A stretch of 64,000 bases of DNA from assembly GCF_900460315.1 (NCBI RefSeq), contig NZ_UHIO01000001.1:2132001-2196000 (forward strand), given 5' to 3'. Shown here piece after piece: positions 8,772-16,664 of this stretch (positions are counted from its first letter, which is position 1; every line of letters begins with the position of its first letter). Origin of the DNA: Veillonella criceti (GTDB lineage: Bacteria > Bacillota > Negativicutes > Veillonellales > Veillonellaceae). The notes below the pieces were generated by a model. It saw only the letters and a program-made list of their open reading frames with translations. It was not told the DNA's origin and searched no databases. A program made the translations under genes and the position numbers.

Positions 8772-10655
8772 ATGGTTCAATTAGATGCTAGCTGGTTGCA
8801 ACATGTGCAAAAACCGGCCCGCTATACTGGCGGTGAATGGAATAGTGTTGTGAAAGATCACAAAGACATGGATGTGACCATGTGTTTTGGTTTTCCTGAT
8901 GTATACGAAGTGGCTATGAGCCATTTAGGAATTAAAATTTTATACTCCTTATTAAATGAATTACCATATGTGGCGGCTGAACGAGTTTGTGCACCTTGGC
9001 ATGATATGGAAGAGGAGATGCGCAAGCGCAACATTCCATTATTTTCTTTAGAAACAAAAACACCAGTTAAGGATTTTGATTTTCTCGCCTTTACTTTACA
9101 GTATGAAATGAGCTACACCAATATTTTAAATATGTTAGATATGGGGGGGATTCCGTTTTATAGTAAGGATCGTGACTTATCCTTCCCATTGATTACAGCG
9201 GGTGGTCCTTGTGCGTACAATGTAGAGCCTATTGCTGACTTTGTCGATATTGTTAATTTGGGCGAATCAGAAGAACATATTGTAGAGATGGTAGAACTAT
9301 ATCGCCAAGAAAAAGCTGCTGGATTCCCTGGGGGGAAAGAAGGCTTGCTTCGTAAAATGGCACAAATTCCAGGTAACTATGTACCATCTTTATATGAGCC
9401 ACAATACACAGCTAATGGCGATTTTAAGGGCATGAAAGTATTGGCTGATGAAGCGCCTGCAGTGGTTAAAAAGCGTATTATTGAAGATATGGACAATTGC
9501 CATTATCCAACGAAACCAGTAGTGCCATACATTGATGTAGTGCATGATCGGGCTGTGTTAGAATTGTTCCGCGGTTGTACACGTGGCTGTCGTTTCTGTC
9601 AGGCGGGTATGTTGTATCGTCCAGTCCGTGAACGTTCGCCAGAAAAATTGGTGCAATTGGCAAAAGAAATTATTGCTAATACGGGCTATAATGAAATTTC
9701 ACTTATGTCTTTAAGTTCAGCCGATTACTCTAAGCTACCAGAATTGGTAGATATGTTAATGGAAGAATTTAAAGATAAGCAAGTGAGCGTTAGTTTGCCA
9801 TCTTTGCGTATTGATGCGTTTTCCATTGATATTGCGAAGAAAGTACAACAGGTTCGTAAAAGTGGCTTAACCTTCGCACCAGAAGCTGGCTCGCAACGCA
9901 TGCGTGATGTTATTAATAAAGGGGTAAGTGAAGAAGATTTAATCGCTGCTTGTACGAATGCGTTTAAGTCTGGATGGAATACTGTGAAATTGTATTTCAT
10001 GATGGGCTTACCTACTGAAACAGATGAAGACGTAGCCGGTATTGCTGATTTGGCATATAAAGTGTTAGATTTACATCGTGAAATTACCGGTAAACGAAAT
10101 GGTAAAGTCACAGTGAGTGTATCTTTCTTTGTTCCCAAAAGCCATTCACCGTATCAATGGTATGGCCAGCAATCAGTGGAAGAAATTCATCGTAAACAAC
10201 AATATTTGAAAACCTTAATTAACAACCGAAATATTTCCTATCATTATCATGATGGGGCAACGGGTTACATGGAAGCTGTATTTGCTCGAGGGGATCGTCG
10301 TTTGAGTAAAACGTTGATAGAAGCTTGGAAACTCGGTTGTAAATTTGATGGTTGGACAGAGTTCTTCTCCATTGATAAATGGATGCAAGCCTTTAAAAAT
10401 ACAGGGATTGATCCTGATTATTATGCACGGCGAGATCGTGATTTTGATGAGCCATTACCTTGGGATCATTTGGATGATACTGTGTCTAAGAAATATCTTA
10501 AAATGGAATGGGATAGAGCGGTTGAAGCAACATTAACGCATGATTGTCGCCGTTTACCATGTAATGGTTGTAATGTATGTCCTGAATTAGATACTGCTAT
10601 TGTTGATTATAAGGAGGGTGGCCGTGTTGAAAAAGTTACGTTTGGCCTTAAGTAA
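8772..10655 (+). CDS. B12-binding radical SAM protein (TIGR03960-like)
   Basis: A 627-aa radical-SAM enzyme with an N-terminal cobalamin-binding-like half (VYEVAMSHLGIKILY region) and a radical-SAM domain whose cluster motif is CTRGCRFCQAG (CX3CX2C, near residue 270). The cysteine-rich end CRRLPCNGCNVCPEL suggests a second metal site. The family is widespread in Firmicutes, always beside a DUF2344 protein and often ribonuclease G, exactly as here, but its substrate is not established. The downstream start overlaps this 3' end by 32 bases, so the pair is probably translationally coupled. Confidence 0.88.
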   Translation: MVQLDASWLQHVQKPARYTGGEWNSVVKDHKDMDVTMCFGFPDVYEVAMSHLGIKILYSLLNELPYVAAERVCAPWHDMEEEMRKRNIPLFSLETKTPVKDFDFLAFTLQYEMSYTNILNMLDMGGIPFYSKDRDLSFPLITAGGPCAYNVEPIADFVDIVNLGESEEHIVEMVELYRQEKAAGFPGGKEGLLRKMAQIPGNYVPSLYEPQYTANGDFKGMKVLADEAPAVVKKRIIEDMDNCHYPTKPVVPYIDVVHDRAVLELFRGCTRGCRFCQAGMLYRPVRERSPEKLVQLAKEIIANTGYNEISLMSLSSADYSKLPELVDMLMEEFKDKQVSVSLPSLRIDAFSIDIAKKVQQVRKSGLTFAPEAGSQRMRDVINKGVSEEDLIAACTNAFKSGWNTVKLYFMMGLPTETDEDVAGIADLAYKVLDLHREITGKRNGKVTVSVSFFVPKSHSPYQWYGQQSVEEIHRKQQYLKTLINNRNISYHYHDGATGYMEAVFARGDRRLSKTLIEAWKLGCKFDGWTEFFSIDKWMQAFKNTGIDPDYYARRDRDFDEPLPWDHLDDTVSKKYLKMEWDRAVEATLTHDCRRLPCNGCNVCPELDTAIVDYKEGGRVEKVTFGLK

Positions 10656-11319
10656 GGGCGAAGCTATGCGATTCTTGTCGCATTTAGATTATGCACAAGC
10701 TGTAGAACGCATGATTCGACGGGCTACCATTAAAATGGCCTATTCAGAAGGTTTTAATCCGCATATGAAGATCAGTTTTTCTTCGGCGTTGGCCTTGGGG
10801 ATTACAGCTGAAGTAGAATATTTAGATATGGATATTGTTGAAGATTTGTCCGTCGCTGAAGTTACAGACCGATTAAATCAAGTGGCACCGCCTGGGTTAC
10901 AGGTGCTTGCAGGTCGTGAAATGCCTGATAAGGTAAAAAAATTGATGGCTATTTGTAACTATGCTGTGTATGAAGTGTCTGGCCCCGTAACAGCTGATGT
11001 AGATTGGAATAATTTGTTGAAATCTTTTAATGAAGCTACTGAGATTGCTTATGAAAAGGTGACTCCTAAGAAAACACGGACTATTGATGTCAAACATTTT
11101 GTAAAAGAGCCTATTACAGCTAAGCTTGAAGGTAATCGGGTTACCTTGACTATGGGAATTGGTATTTATCCCGAAGGGACTATGAAGCCTGGGGATGTTT
11201 GGCAATTAGGCCGTGATGCTTATGGCTGGCCAGTAACGGATGGATATTCAATCCATCGTAAAGCGATTATGGTAGAACGGGACGGGCAGTTGCTATCACC
11301 TTTAGATGTGACTATATAA
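10624..11319 (+). CDS. radical-SAM-associated DUF2344 protein (TIGR03936-like)
   Basis: Partner of the preceding radical-SAM protein. The product (about 231 aa) begins LKKLRLALSKGEAMRFLSHLD and contains FSEGFNPHMKISF-like residues (YSEGFNPHMKISFSSALALG), hallmarks of this family. GTG at 10624 is chosen because AAGGAGGG (10611-10618) lies 6 bases upstream; earlier in-frame TTG/GTG codons precede that site. Function is unknown; the conserved pairing suggests a common RNA- or tRNA-related reaction, which is inference. Confidence 0.85.
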   Translation: MLKKLRLALSKGEAMRFLSHLDYAQAVERMIRRATIKMAYSEGFNPHMKISFSSALALGITAEVEYLDMDIVEDLSVAEVTDRLNQVAPPGLQVLAGREMPDKVKKLMAICNYAVYEVSGPVTADVDWNNLLKSFNEATEIAYEKVTPKKTRTIDVKHFVKEPITAKLEGNRVTLTMGIGIYPEGTMKPGDVWQLGRDAYGWPVTDGYSIHRKAIMVERDGQLLSPLDVTI

Positions 11320-11350
11320 GAATTATGGCATAGGTAAAAGCTTTGCTGAT

Positions 11351-11382
11351 GTAAGAACGTAAGAATGTAAGAACGTAAGAAA
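11351..11382 (+). repeat. four tandem octamers before the rng ribosome site
   Basis: The 8-base unit gtaagaaN is repeated four times (last base c, t, c, a) and runs directly into the AAGGAG ribosome-binding site of rng. Confidence 0.9.
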
Positions 11383-11392
11383 GGAGTTTGCC

Positions 11393-12823
11393 ATGAAACG
11401 AATTGTAGCCAATGTAATGGCTGAAGAAATTCGTATGGTTTTGTTAGATGAAGCGAATCAGCTCATTGATACAGCGTTTCATAGACCGAGTCGCGAAGAA
11501 ACGATTAACCATATTTATAAAGGGATAGTACGCAATGTATTACCTGGTATGTCGGCTGCGTTCGTAGATATTGGACTTAAACAAAATGCCTATTTGAATT
11601 TGAAACAAGGCAAACAGACTAAGGCCATGGGCAAACTCCATGTAGGGCAGACTGTATTAGTACAAGTTGTCAAAGAAGAGATGTTAGGCAAAGGGGCTCG
11701 CGTTAGTGCTGACGTTAGTTTGGCTGGCCGCTTTATGGTGCTATTACCTTATTCTGATGGCTTGCATATCTCAAAACGTATTACAGACGATGCGTTGCGG
11801 GCTCAATTGGCTGAATTGGCCGCTCCTTATTTAGCCCGGGGATGTGGATTTATTTTGCGTACCGCTGCGGCCACAGCTTCCGCAGAAGCGCTTCAAGGGG
11901 ACATGGAATTTCTTTGGAATACCTGGGTTCAACTACAAAATCGTTATAAAGTGGCTAAAGGCGCTACGGAATTATATAGTGATGCTGATTTTTGGTTTCG
12001 CTTGATTCGTGAATACTTAAGTCGTGACGTTAGTGAAATTATTGTTGATGATAGAGGCGCTTATGAACATTTGCGTGATTTACTAGAGGTTACGAATATG
12101 TTAGATACCGTTAAGCTCATTTGTCACGAAGGAGCAGAGCCTGTATTTAAGGAATGGCAAATCGAAAGTCAACTCGATACATTACTTAATTCACGCGTTG
12201 ATTTGCCATCAGGAGGCTTTTTAAAAATTGATACTACAGAAGCTTTGACGGTCATTGATGTCAATTCAGGTCATTATACTGGTCGTTCAGGTACTGCCAG
12301 TGAAGTGGCCTTAGAAGTCAATCGTGAAGCGGCCCAAATGATTGCTCGACAATTACGGTTGCGTGACATTGGAGGTATCATTATATGTGATTTTATTGAC
12401 TTACCTAAAAAGACACAACGAGAAGCTTTGGTAGCTTATTTAACTGAGTTAGTCCGTAAAGACCCTATAAAAACAGTGGTATGTGGCATTACGTCCTTAG
12501 GTCTAGTAGAAATTACGCGCAAGCGAGAACGGCAAGGATTACAGACTATTTTGTATGATACTTGTTCACAATGTGGTGGCACGGGGCAATTACTATCGGC
12601 TGAAACGGTATATTTACAAATTGTAAGACGGTTACGCGAATTATATAGAGCGGGGCGTTTGAAATCAGATATTCTTATTGAAGTGAGTGAGGATGTAGGT
12701 CGTTATTTTACCAAAGCGGTTATAGCGCAGTTGGAAGGTGAATGTAAGCGTACGATTCGTCTTGATGTGCAGTCAACAATGAATCGAGAAGCGTACTCCT
12801 TATTAGCAGTTAATGAAAATTAA
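11393..12823 (+). CDS. rng: ribonuclease G (Rng/RNase E family)
   Basis: Endoribonuclease that processes rRNA and starts mRNA decay. The 476-aa protein shows an N-terminal S1-like fold (VLPGMSAAFVDIGLKQNAYL), the DNase I-like catalytic region with VIDVNSGHYTG and DFIDLPKK (the Asp residues that bind Mg2+), and the Zn-link motif CSQCGGTG. Length fits RNase G, without the RNase E scaffold. The same genome also encodes RNase Y (42490-44025), so two mRNA-decay initiators coexist. AAGGAGTTTGCC precedes the ATG, next to an octamer repeat; a strong terminator follows. Confidence 0.93.
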   Translation: MKRIVANVMAEEIRMVLLDEANQLIDTAFHRPSREETINHIYKGIVRNVLPGMSAAFVDIGLKQNAYLNLKQGKQTKAMGKLHVGQTVLVQVVKEEMLGKGARVSADVSLAGRFMVLLPYSDGLHISKRITDDALRAQLAELAAPYLARGCGFILRTAAATASAEALQGDMEFLWNTWVQLQNRYKVAKGATELYSDADFWFRLIREYLSRDVSEIIVDDRGAYEHLRDLLEVTNMLDTVKLICHEGAEPVFKEWQIESQLDTLLNSRVDLPSGGFLKIDTTEALTVIDVNSGHYTGRSGTASEVALEVNREAAQMIARQLRLRDIGGIIICDFIDLPKKTQREALVAYLTELVRKDPIKTVVCGITSLGLVEITRKRERQGLQTILYDTCSQCGGTGQLLSAETVYLQIVRRLRELYRAGRLKSDILIEVSEDVGRYFTKAVIAQLEGECKRTIRLDVQSTMNREAYSLLAVNEN

Positions 12824-12856
12824 GAAGACTTAGGTTGCTAAGTCTTCTCTTTTTTT
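12823..12856 (+). terminator. intrinsic terminator after rng
   Basis: An 11-bp stem (agaagacttag / ctaagtcttct, 12823-12833 and 12838-12848) with a 4-base loop is followed by ctttttttat. Confidence 0.9.
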
Positions 12857-12942
12857 ATATAATATATAGGTTATCATTGCGCCCGATTGTTTAGGTGTAG
12901 ATACCGTAGAATTGCCCTAATCTTGAGAGAGGATGTCCGTAT

Positions 12943-13515
12943 ATGTCGATTTGGGAATTATCTTTGATTGCTATAAGTTTAGCTTTAGATGCCTTTGCCG
13001 TAGCTGTCGCTAAAGGACCGTGTTTAACGGATCGTGAAATTGCTAAAAAAGTAGGCATGCCTGTGTTATTCGGTGTATTTCAGATGATTATGCCAATTAT
13101 CGGTTGGCTTATTGGTGCTCAACTAGCAGGTAACATAGATGCGTATGATCATTGGATAATATTTGGTCTGTTAGCCTATTTAGGAATTAATATGATTCGA
13201 AATGGCAAAAAGGAAGAACGCGATGAGGACGATTTAATTATTTGTAGTCTTTTAACTTGGCGTGAAGTCTTAGTATTGGCCTTAGCGACTAGCATTGATG
13301 CGCTAGCTATAGGCTTAACGCTGGCTTTCTTTGATATAAATATTATAGCGGCTACCAGTCTCATTGGGATTGTGGCGTTTGTATTATCTTTAGCTGGCGT
13401 ATATTTGGGGCAACAGCTTAAAAAGATATTTGCTGGTGAGGCTGAAGTTGTTGGGGGCGTTGTATTAATTCTTATCGGTCTAAAAATATTGTTGCAACAT
13501 TTACAAATTATTTAA
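12943..13515 (+). CDS. mntP: manganese efflux pump, MntP family
   Basis: Small membrane exporter of Mn2+. The 190-aa protein has six hydrophobic spans and the two-fold DUF204 pattern, with SLALDAFAVAVAKG in the first half and TSIDALAIGLTLAF in the second; the Asp residues in these motifs are those expected to bind the ion. It is flanked by terminators on both sides, so it is a single-gene unit. The 85-base leader (12857-12942) is too short and lacks the features for a yybP-ykoY Mn riboswitch, which often controls this family elsewhere. Confidence 0.9.
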   Translation: MSIWELSLIAISLALDAFAVAVAKGPCLTDREIAKKVGMPVLFGVFQMIMPIIGWLIGAQLAGNIDAYDHWIIFGLLAYLGINMIRNGKKEERDEDDLIICSLLTWREVLVLALATSIDALAIGLTLAFFDINIIAATSLIGIVAFVLSLAGVYLGQQLKKIFAGEAEVVGGVVLILIGLKILLQHLQII

Positions 13516-13578
13516 GTAAAATAATAGTCATGGCTCGCTGTTAGTGGGCGTCTATCTCTTATGGTTTCAATAAATACT

Positions 13579-13609
13579 CGCAGTAAGTAGTTGACTTACT
13601 GCGTTTTTT
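13579..13609 (+). terminator. intrinsic terminator after mntP
   Basis: A 10-bp perfect stem (cgcagtaagt / acttactgcg), 5-base loop and six Ts. It separates mntP from the ribosomal-protein operon. Confidence 0.92.
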
Positions 13610-13639
13610 CATGTAAAATAAATTAGTCATAGTTTGGGT

Positions 13640-13745
13640 ACGCCCAGCTATTGCAGCCGCGTGGAGAGGTTTGTAAATGTCCCTCATTCCATCAGGCATG
13701 AGAGAATACCGTATTCAGCGAGTTCGAAAACAAGGAGGTGTCACA
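13640..13745 (+). promoter_or_regulatory. candidate L21 leader RNA before rplU
   Basis: The 130 bases between the mntP terminator and rplU hold no gene. They contain short inverted pieces such as gggtacgccc and ctcattccatcaggcatgag (stem ctcat / atgag). Firmicutes often have an autoregulatory L21 leader here. I cannot confirm the consensus by eye; the bounds are approximate. Confidence 0.35.
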
Positions 13746-14057
13746 ATGTACGCAATCATTAAAACTGGTGGTAAACAATATCGCGTTGCTGAAGGCGATG
13801 TAATTACTATCGAAAAATTGGAAGCAGCTGCTGAAGAAACTGTAACGTTTGACGAAGTATTAACTGTAGTTAATGACAGTGATGTTAAAGTAGGCGCTCC
13901 ACTTGTGGACGGTGCAAAAGTAACAGGTACAGTACTTGAACATGGTAAAGCGAAGAAGATTTTAGTTTTCAAATATAAAGCAAAATCCAACTATCGTCGT
14001 CGCCAAGGTCATCGTCAACCATTCACAAAAGTTCGCATTGAATCCATTCAGGCATAA
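13746..14057 (+). CDS. rplU: 50S ribosomal protein L21
   Basis: Structural protein of the large ribosomal subunit that binds 23S rRNA. The 103-aa product begins [18 protein letters not shown] and ends with the Arg/Lys-rich [17 protein letters not shown] segment typical of L21. ATG 13746 is chosen because AAGGAGGTG lies 7 bases before it; the open frame extends 23 codons upstream but that part is leader. It is the first gene of the rplU-prp-rpmA operon; the prp start is 3 bases after its stop. Confidence 0.97.
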   Translation: MYAIIKTGGKQYRVAEGDVITIEKLEAAAEETVTFDEVLTVVNDSDVKVGAPLVDGAKVTGTVLEHGKAKKILVFKYKAKSNYRRRQGHRQPFTKVRIESIQA

Positions 14058-14060
14058 GCT

Positions 14061-14375
14061 ATGATTCAGATTCAAATTAAACGTAATGAGGCACAACAGA
14101 TTGTAAAGTGTCACATTAGTGGACATGCTGATTATGATGAGCATGGCTATGATATTGTATGTGCGGCTGTCTCTGTGTTATCTTGTACGGCTATCTTAGG
14201 GCTGCAAGATATTGCTAAACAGGCAGGAACATATAACAATCATTCTGGTGAATGTACCATTTCATTAGAAGGGGATATCACTGAGAATGGACAGGCTATA
14301 TTGGCTACCATGAACCTTGGTTTACAAGAGATTGTTAGACAATATGGTGATTTTGTATCACTAAGTGAAACATAG
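14061..14375 (+). CDS. prp: ribosomal-processing cysteine protease Prp
   Basis: Protease that removes the N-terminal leader of ribosomal protein L27, an essential step in Firmicutes and relatives that have it. The 104-aa product (YsxB/DUF464 family) shows the conserved His in SGHADYDEHG (about residues 20-29) and the catalytic Cys in DIVCAAVSVLS (about 31-41). It lies between rplU and rpmA as usual, and its substrate L27 here indeed carries the cleavable leader, so enzyme and substrate are matched within one operon. Confidence 0.93.
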   Translation: MIQIQIKRNEAQQIVKCHISGHADYDEHGYDIVCAAVSVLSCTAILGLQDIAKQAGTYNNHSGECTISLEGDITENGQAILATMNLGLQEIVRQYGDFVSLSET

Positions 14376-14387
14376 GAGGTGAACGGA

Positions 14388-14672
14388 ATGTTTACTTTTG
14401 ATTTGCAATTATTTGCACATAAGAAAGGTGTATCTAGTACACGTAATGGTCGCGATAGCGAATCCAAACGTCTTGGCGTTAAATGCCATGATGGTTCCGT
14501 TGTAAAAAGCGGTAACATCATCGTTCGTCAACGTGGTACTCATTTCCACCCTGGTACTAATGTAGGTATTGGTAAAGATGATACTTTATTCGCATTAGTT
14601 CCTGGTAAAGTTGCTTTCGAACGTGCTGGTCGTTATAACCGTAAAGTTAGCGTATACCCAGTAGAAGTGTAA
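14388..14672 (+). CDS. rpmA: 50S ribosomal protein L27 with Prp-cleavable leader
   Basis: L27 sits near the peptidyl-transferase centre. The 94-aa precursor starts [20 protein letters not shown]; the LQLFA-H junction matches the Prp site (after the Ala of LQFFA in other Firmicutes), which would leave HKKGVSS as the mature N-terminus. ATG 14388 is used rather than GTG 14379, because the GTG is part of the taGGAGGTGA ribosome site. A strong terminator follows. Confidence 0.96.
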   Translation: MFTFDLQLFAHKKGVSSTRNGRDSESKRLGVKCHDGSVVKSGNIIVRQRGTHFHPGTNVGIGKDDTLFALVPGKVAFERAGRYNRKVSVYPVEV

Positions 14673-14682
14673 GTAAATAATA

Positions 14683-14723
14683 AGTCCCTATTAACTGAGT
14701 TATCAGTTAATAGGGGCTTTTTT
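14683..14723 (+). terminator. intrinsic terminator after rpmA, convergent with merR
   Basis: A 12-bp stem (ccctattaactg / cagttaataggg) followed by gcttttttt. Its T-tract overlaps the stop codon of the minus-strand merR gene by two bases, so the hairpin may serve both converging units. Confidence 0.9.
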
Positions 14724-15147
14724 ATGTTATAGTAGATTTTTTCTTAGCAATTAAAGATTGAATATATTCATGATTCCAGGTGCCTGCACCACCTTTTGAA
14801 AGATTTTTATAGTGATTGACTTTTTGATTCAGTATGTCGAGTTGTACTTGTAGTTCGTTTAATTGTGATATAGTTTTATCGCGTTGTTCTTGCATTAATT
14901 TGAGGCGTTCGGAGAGGGTGACATCTCCTTTTTTGTATAAATCAAAATAGTGCTTTATCTTTTTTAAATTCATTCCTGTATCACGAAGTACTAAAATCAT
15001 AAAAATCCATTCTAAATCATTGTCATCAAATAGACGCGTGTTTGCTTGCGAACGTTTTGCATAAGGGATTAACCCTAAATCATCATAATAACGAATTGTG
15101 TGAACTGAAAGTTTAAAAATTTTAGCAACATCTTTAACAGTATACAT
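14722..15147 (-). CDS. MerR family transcriptional regulator
   Basis: DNA-binding activator of the MerR type, 141 aa. The N-terminal winged helix-turn-helix is clear (YTVKDVAKIFKLSVHTIRYYDDLGLIPY, residues 2-29), then a wing (RLFDDNDLEWI) and a long coiled-coil dimerisation helix (about 76-115). No Cys pair of metal sensors is visible, so it more likely senses an organic or redox signal. It follows the Old Yellow Enzyme-like gene by 34 bases on the same strand, and the promoter upstream of that gene has the 19-base spacer that MerR proteins act on, so autoregulation of the pair is likely. Confidence 0.9.
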   Translation of the reverse strand: MYTVKDVAKIFKLSVHTIRYYDDLGLIPYAKRSQANTRLFDDNDLEWIFMILVLRDTGMNLKKIKHYFDLYKKGDVTLSERLKLMQEQRDKTISQLNELQVQLDILNQKVNHYKNLSKGGAGTWNHEYIQSLIAKKKSTIT

Positions 15148-15181
15148 ACTTACTCCTAATAATTTAAAATTATTTTTTCTT

Positions 15182-16285
15182 TTATAAAATTCTGTCTGGG
15201 TTGATAGCCGCTAAGAACTCAAAGGCGCCATCAGAAATTTGCAATGTATCTTTTTCGATAGGCGACATAGTATGGCGGATTGAATCATCTTGGTGAGTAA
15301 GAATTTTTTGAATCCAATGTGGATCTAGTAAAATAGCAGAACCTATAGCTGCTATATCAGAGTGTTGTAGGGCGGCTTCTAAATCTTTACGAGTATGGAT
15401 TTGGCCTACAGAAATTAAAGGGATACGGCCGTTAATTGTTTCATAAATATATTGTAGCATGGATTTCTCTTGATAGTCTGGTAGATTTGTTTTTCCGTGA
15501 AAGTATGTTAGTGAGAGATGCAAATAATCAAGATCTGTGTCAGCTAATTTATCGACTAGCCACAGAGTTTCTTCTAAATTATAGCCTGGGGTAGTTTCTT
15601 CACGCGGTGAAATGCGATAACCTACAATAAAATTTTGTGGTGCTAATTCATCCACTGTTGCTAAAACTGCATCAACTACTTCTCTTATAAATTGATAACG
15701 CTTTTCTAAACTGCCACCGTATTTATCAGTACGTCGATTACTGTGTGGTGAAAAGAATTGTTGTAATAAGAAATGATTAGCACCATGAAGTTCTATACCA
15801 TCAAAACCAGATAAGATAGCTCGCCTTGTAGCTTCTTTAAAGTTTTGGATAATGTCTTCAATGGATTCGATGGTAAGTTCTTTAGATATTTCAGCATTTG
15901 GTCTATTGGCAGGAACTTTACTAGGTGCAACGATAGGTAGCCCTTGTAAAGTTTGGCTATTTGTCATACGTCCAGCATGAAAAATTTGTAAAATAGCACG
16001 GGAGCCATTTTCTTTAATGGCAGCGGCAAGTTTACTTAAGCCAGGAATACAGTCATCAGAATGGACACCTAGTTCTCCAGTCCAACCGATACCATCAGGT
16101 TGTATATAGGCTACTCCAGTAATGAAAAGACCAGTTTCGCCAGTTCGACTAGCATAATAGTTTATTTCGTCGTTGGTTACTTTACCGTTAAAATAACTCA
16201 TACGCGTTGTCATTGGTGCGATAGCAATACGATTTTTAATAGTGAGTCCATGTTTAAATGTGATAGGATTAGTAAATTGTTTCAT
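15182..16285 (-). CDS. Old Yellow Enzyme-like NADH:flavin oxidoreductase
   Basis: FMN-binding TIM-barrel reductase of 367 aa. Seen are the N-terminal NPITFKHGLTIKNRIAIAPMTT block, QIFHAGRMTN, the substrate/FMN motif GFDGIELHGANHFLLQQFFSP with the two conserved histidine-region residues, and SNRRTDKYGGS. Such enzymes reduce activated C=C bonds of enones and electrophiles or nitro compounds; the actual substrate here is unknown. Only the OYE barrel is present, with no C-terminal Fe-S/FAD dienoyl-CoA reductase part. Control by the adjacent MerR gene points to an inducible stress or detoxification role. Confidence 0.9.
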   Translation of the reverse strand: MKQFTNPITFKHGLTIKNRIAIAPMTTRMSYFNGKVTNDEINYYASRTGETGLFITGVAYIQPDGIGWTGELGVHSDDCIPGLSKLAAAIKENGSRAILQIFHAGRMTNSQTLQGLPIVAPSKVPANRPNAEISKELTIESIEDIIQNFKEATRRAILSGFDGIELHGANHFLLQQFFSPHSNRRTDKYGGSLEKRYQFIREVVDAVLATVDELAPQNFIVGYRISPREETTPGYNLEETLWLVDKLADTDLDYLHLSLTYFHGKTNLPDYQEKSMLQYIYETINGRIPLISVGQIHTRKDLEAALQHSDIAAIGSAILLDPHWIQKILTHQDDSIRHTMSPIEKDTLQISDGAFEFLAAINPDRIL

Positions 16286-16402
16286 ATAATACCTCCCGAT
16301 ATTAAAAAATAAGAATTTATAGAATCATAGATATTTCTATAGTTTAAAATATATAATTAATGTATATAGTGAGTAGAGGGGAAATTTGACTCTCTATAAT
16401 TA

Positions 16403-16433
16403 AGAATAAGGGCTCGAGTTAACTCGAAGTCAA
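16403..16433 (-). promoter_or_regulatory. MerR-type promoter with operator (minus strand)
   Basis: Read on the minus strand: TTGACT (16433-16428), a 19-base spacer, TATTCT (16408-16403). The spacer begins with a perfect 14-base palindrome, tcgagttaactcga (16414-16427). A 19-base spacer with dyad symmetry between the -35 and -10 boxes is the signature of MerR-controlled promoters. Predicted 5' leader to the reductase start: about 110 bases. Confidence 0.8.
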
Positions 16434-16479
16434 GTTTTCAAATATATGTAAAATAATGCAGTATCTTAGAGCCGTGCTA

Positions 16480-16508
16480 TTTTCAAAAGTGGAGAAAGAG
16501 TGTATAAT
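16480..16508 (+). promoter_or_regulatory. candidate promoter of hydG
   Basis: TTTTCA (16480-16485) and TATAAT (16503-16508) with a 17-base spacer. It would give a leader of about 150 bases. Confidence 0.45.
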
Positions 16509-16530
16509 TAATACATATTCAAGAGATTCA

Positions 16531-16645
16531 ATATAGTAGAAACGAAGTGCATACGTGGTATGCTCAACCTGAATAGACTATCAAAGTGTAGATGGTTATT
16601 GTAGCTCATATTAGGGAAAGGCGAGCGCACAGGGTTTCGCTATGG
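16531..16645 (+). ncRNA. structured leader upstream of hydG (unidentified)
   Basis: Possible RNA element: an outer pairing atag..aaac with gttt..ctat closes a junction that holds a perfect 6-bp hairpin (gcatac gtg gtatgc, 16549-16563) and a second stem (gactatc / gatggtt). It does not match any riboswitch consensus I can recall. Bounds and structure are read by eye. Confidence 0.35.
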
Positions 16646-16664
16646 TAGAGTAAAGGAGATCAAT

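Noticed and set aside
9725-10138. Minus-strand reading frame of 137 codons inside the B12/radical-SAM gene
   Set aside because: It is antisense to a clearly conserved coding region and has no family resemblance.
12857-12942. Possible yybP-ykoY manganese riboswitch before mntP
   Set aside because: The leader is too short and lacks the conserved loops.
16620-16640. Resemblance of cgcacaggg in the hydG leader to a c-di-GMP-I riboswitch
   Set aside because: Only nine bases match; the rest of the conserved core is absent.
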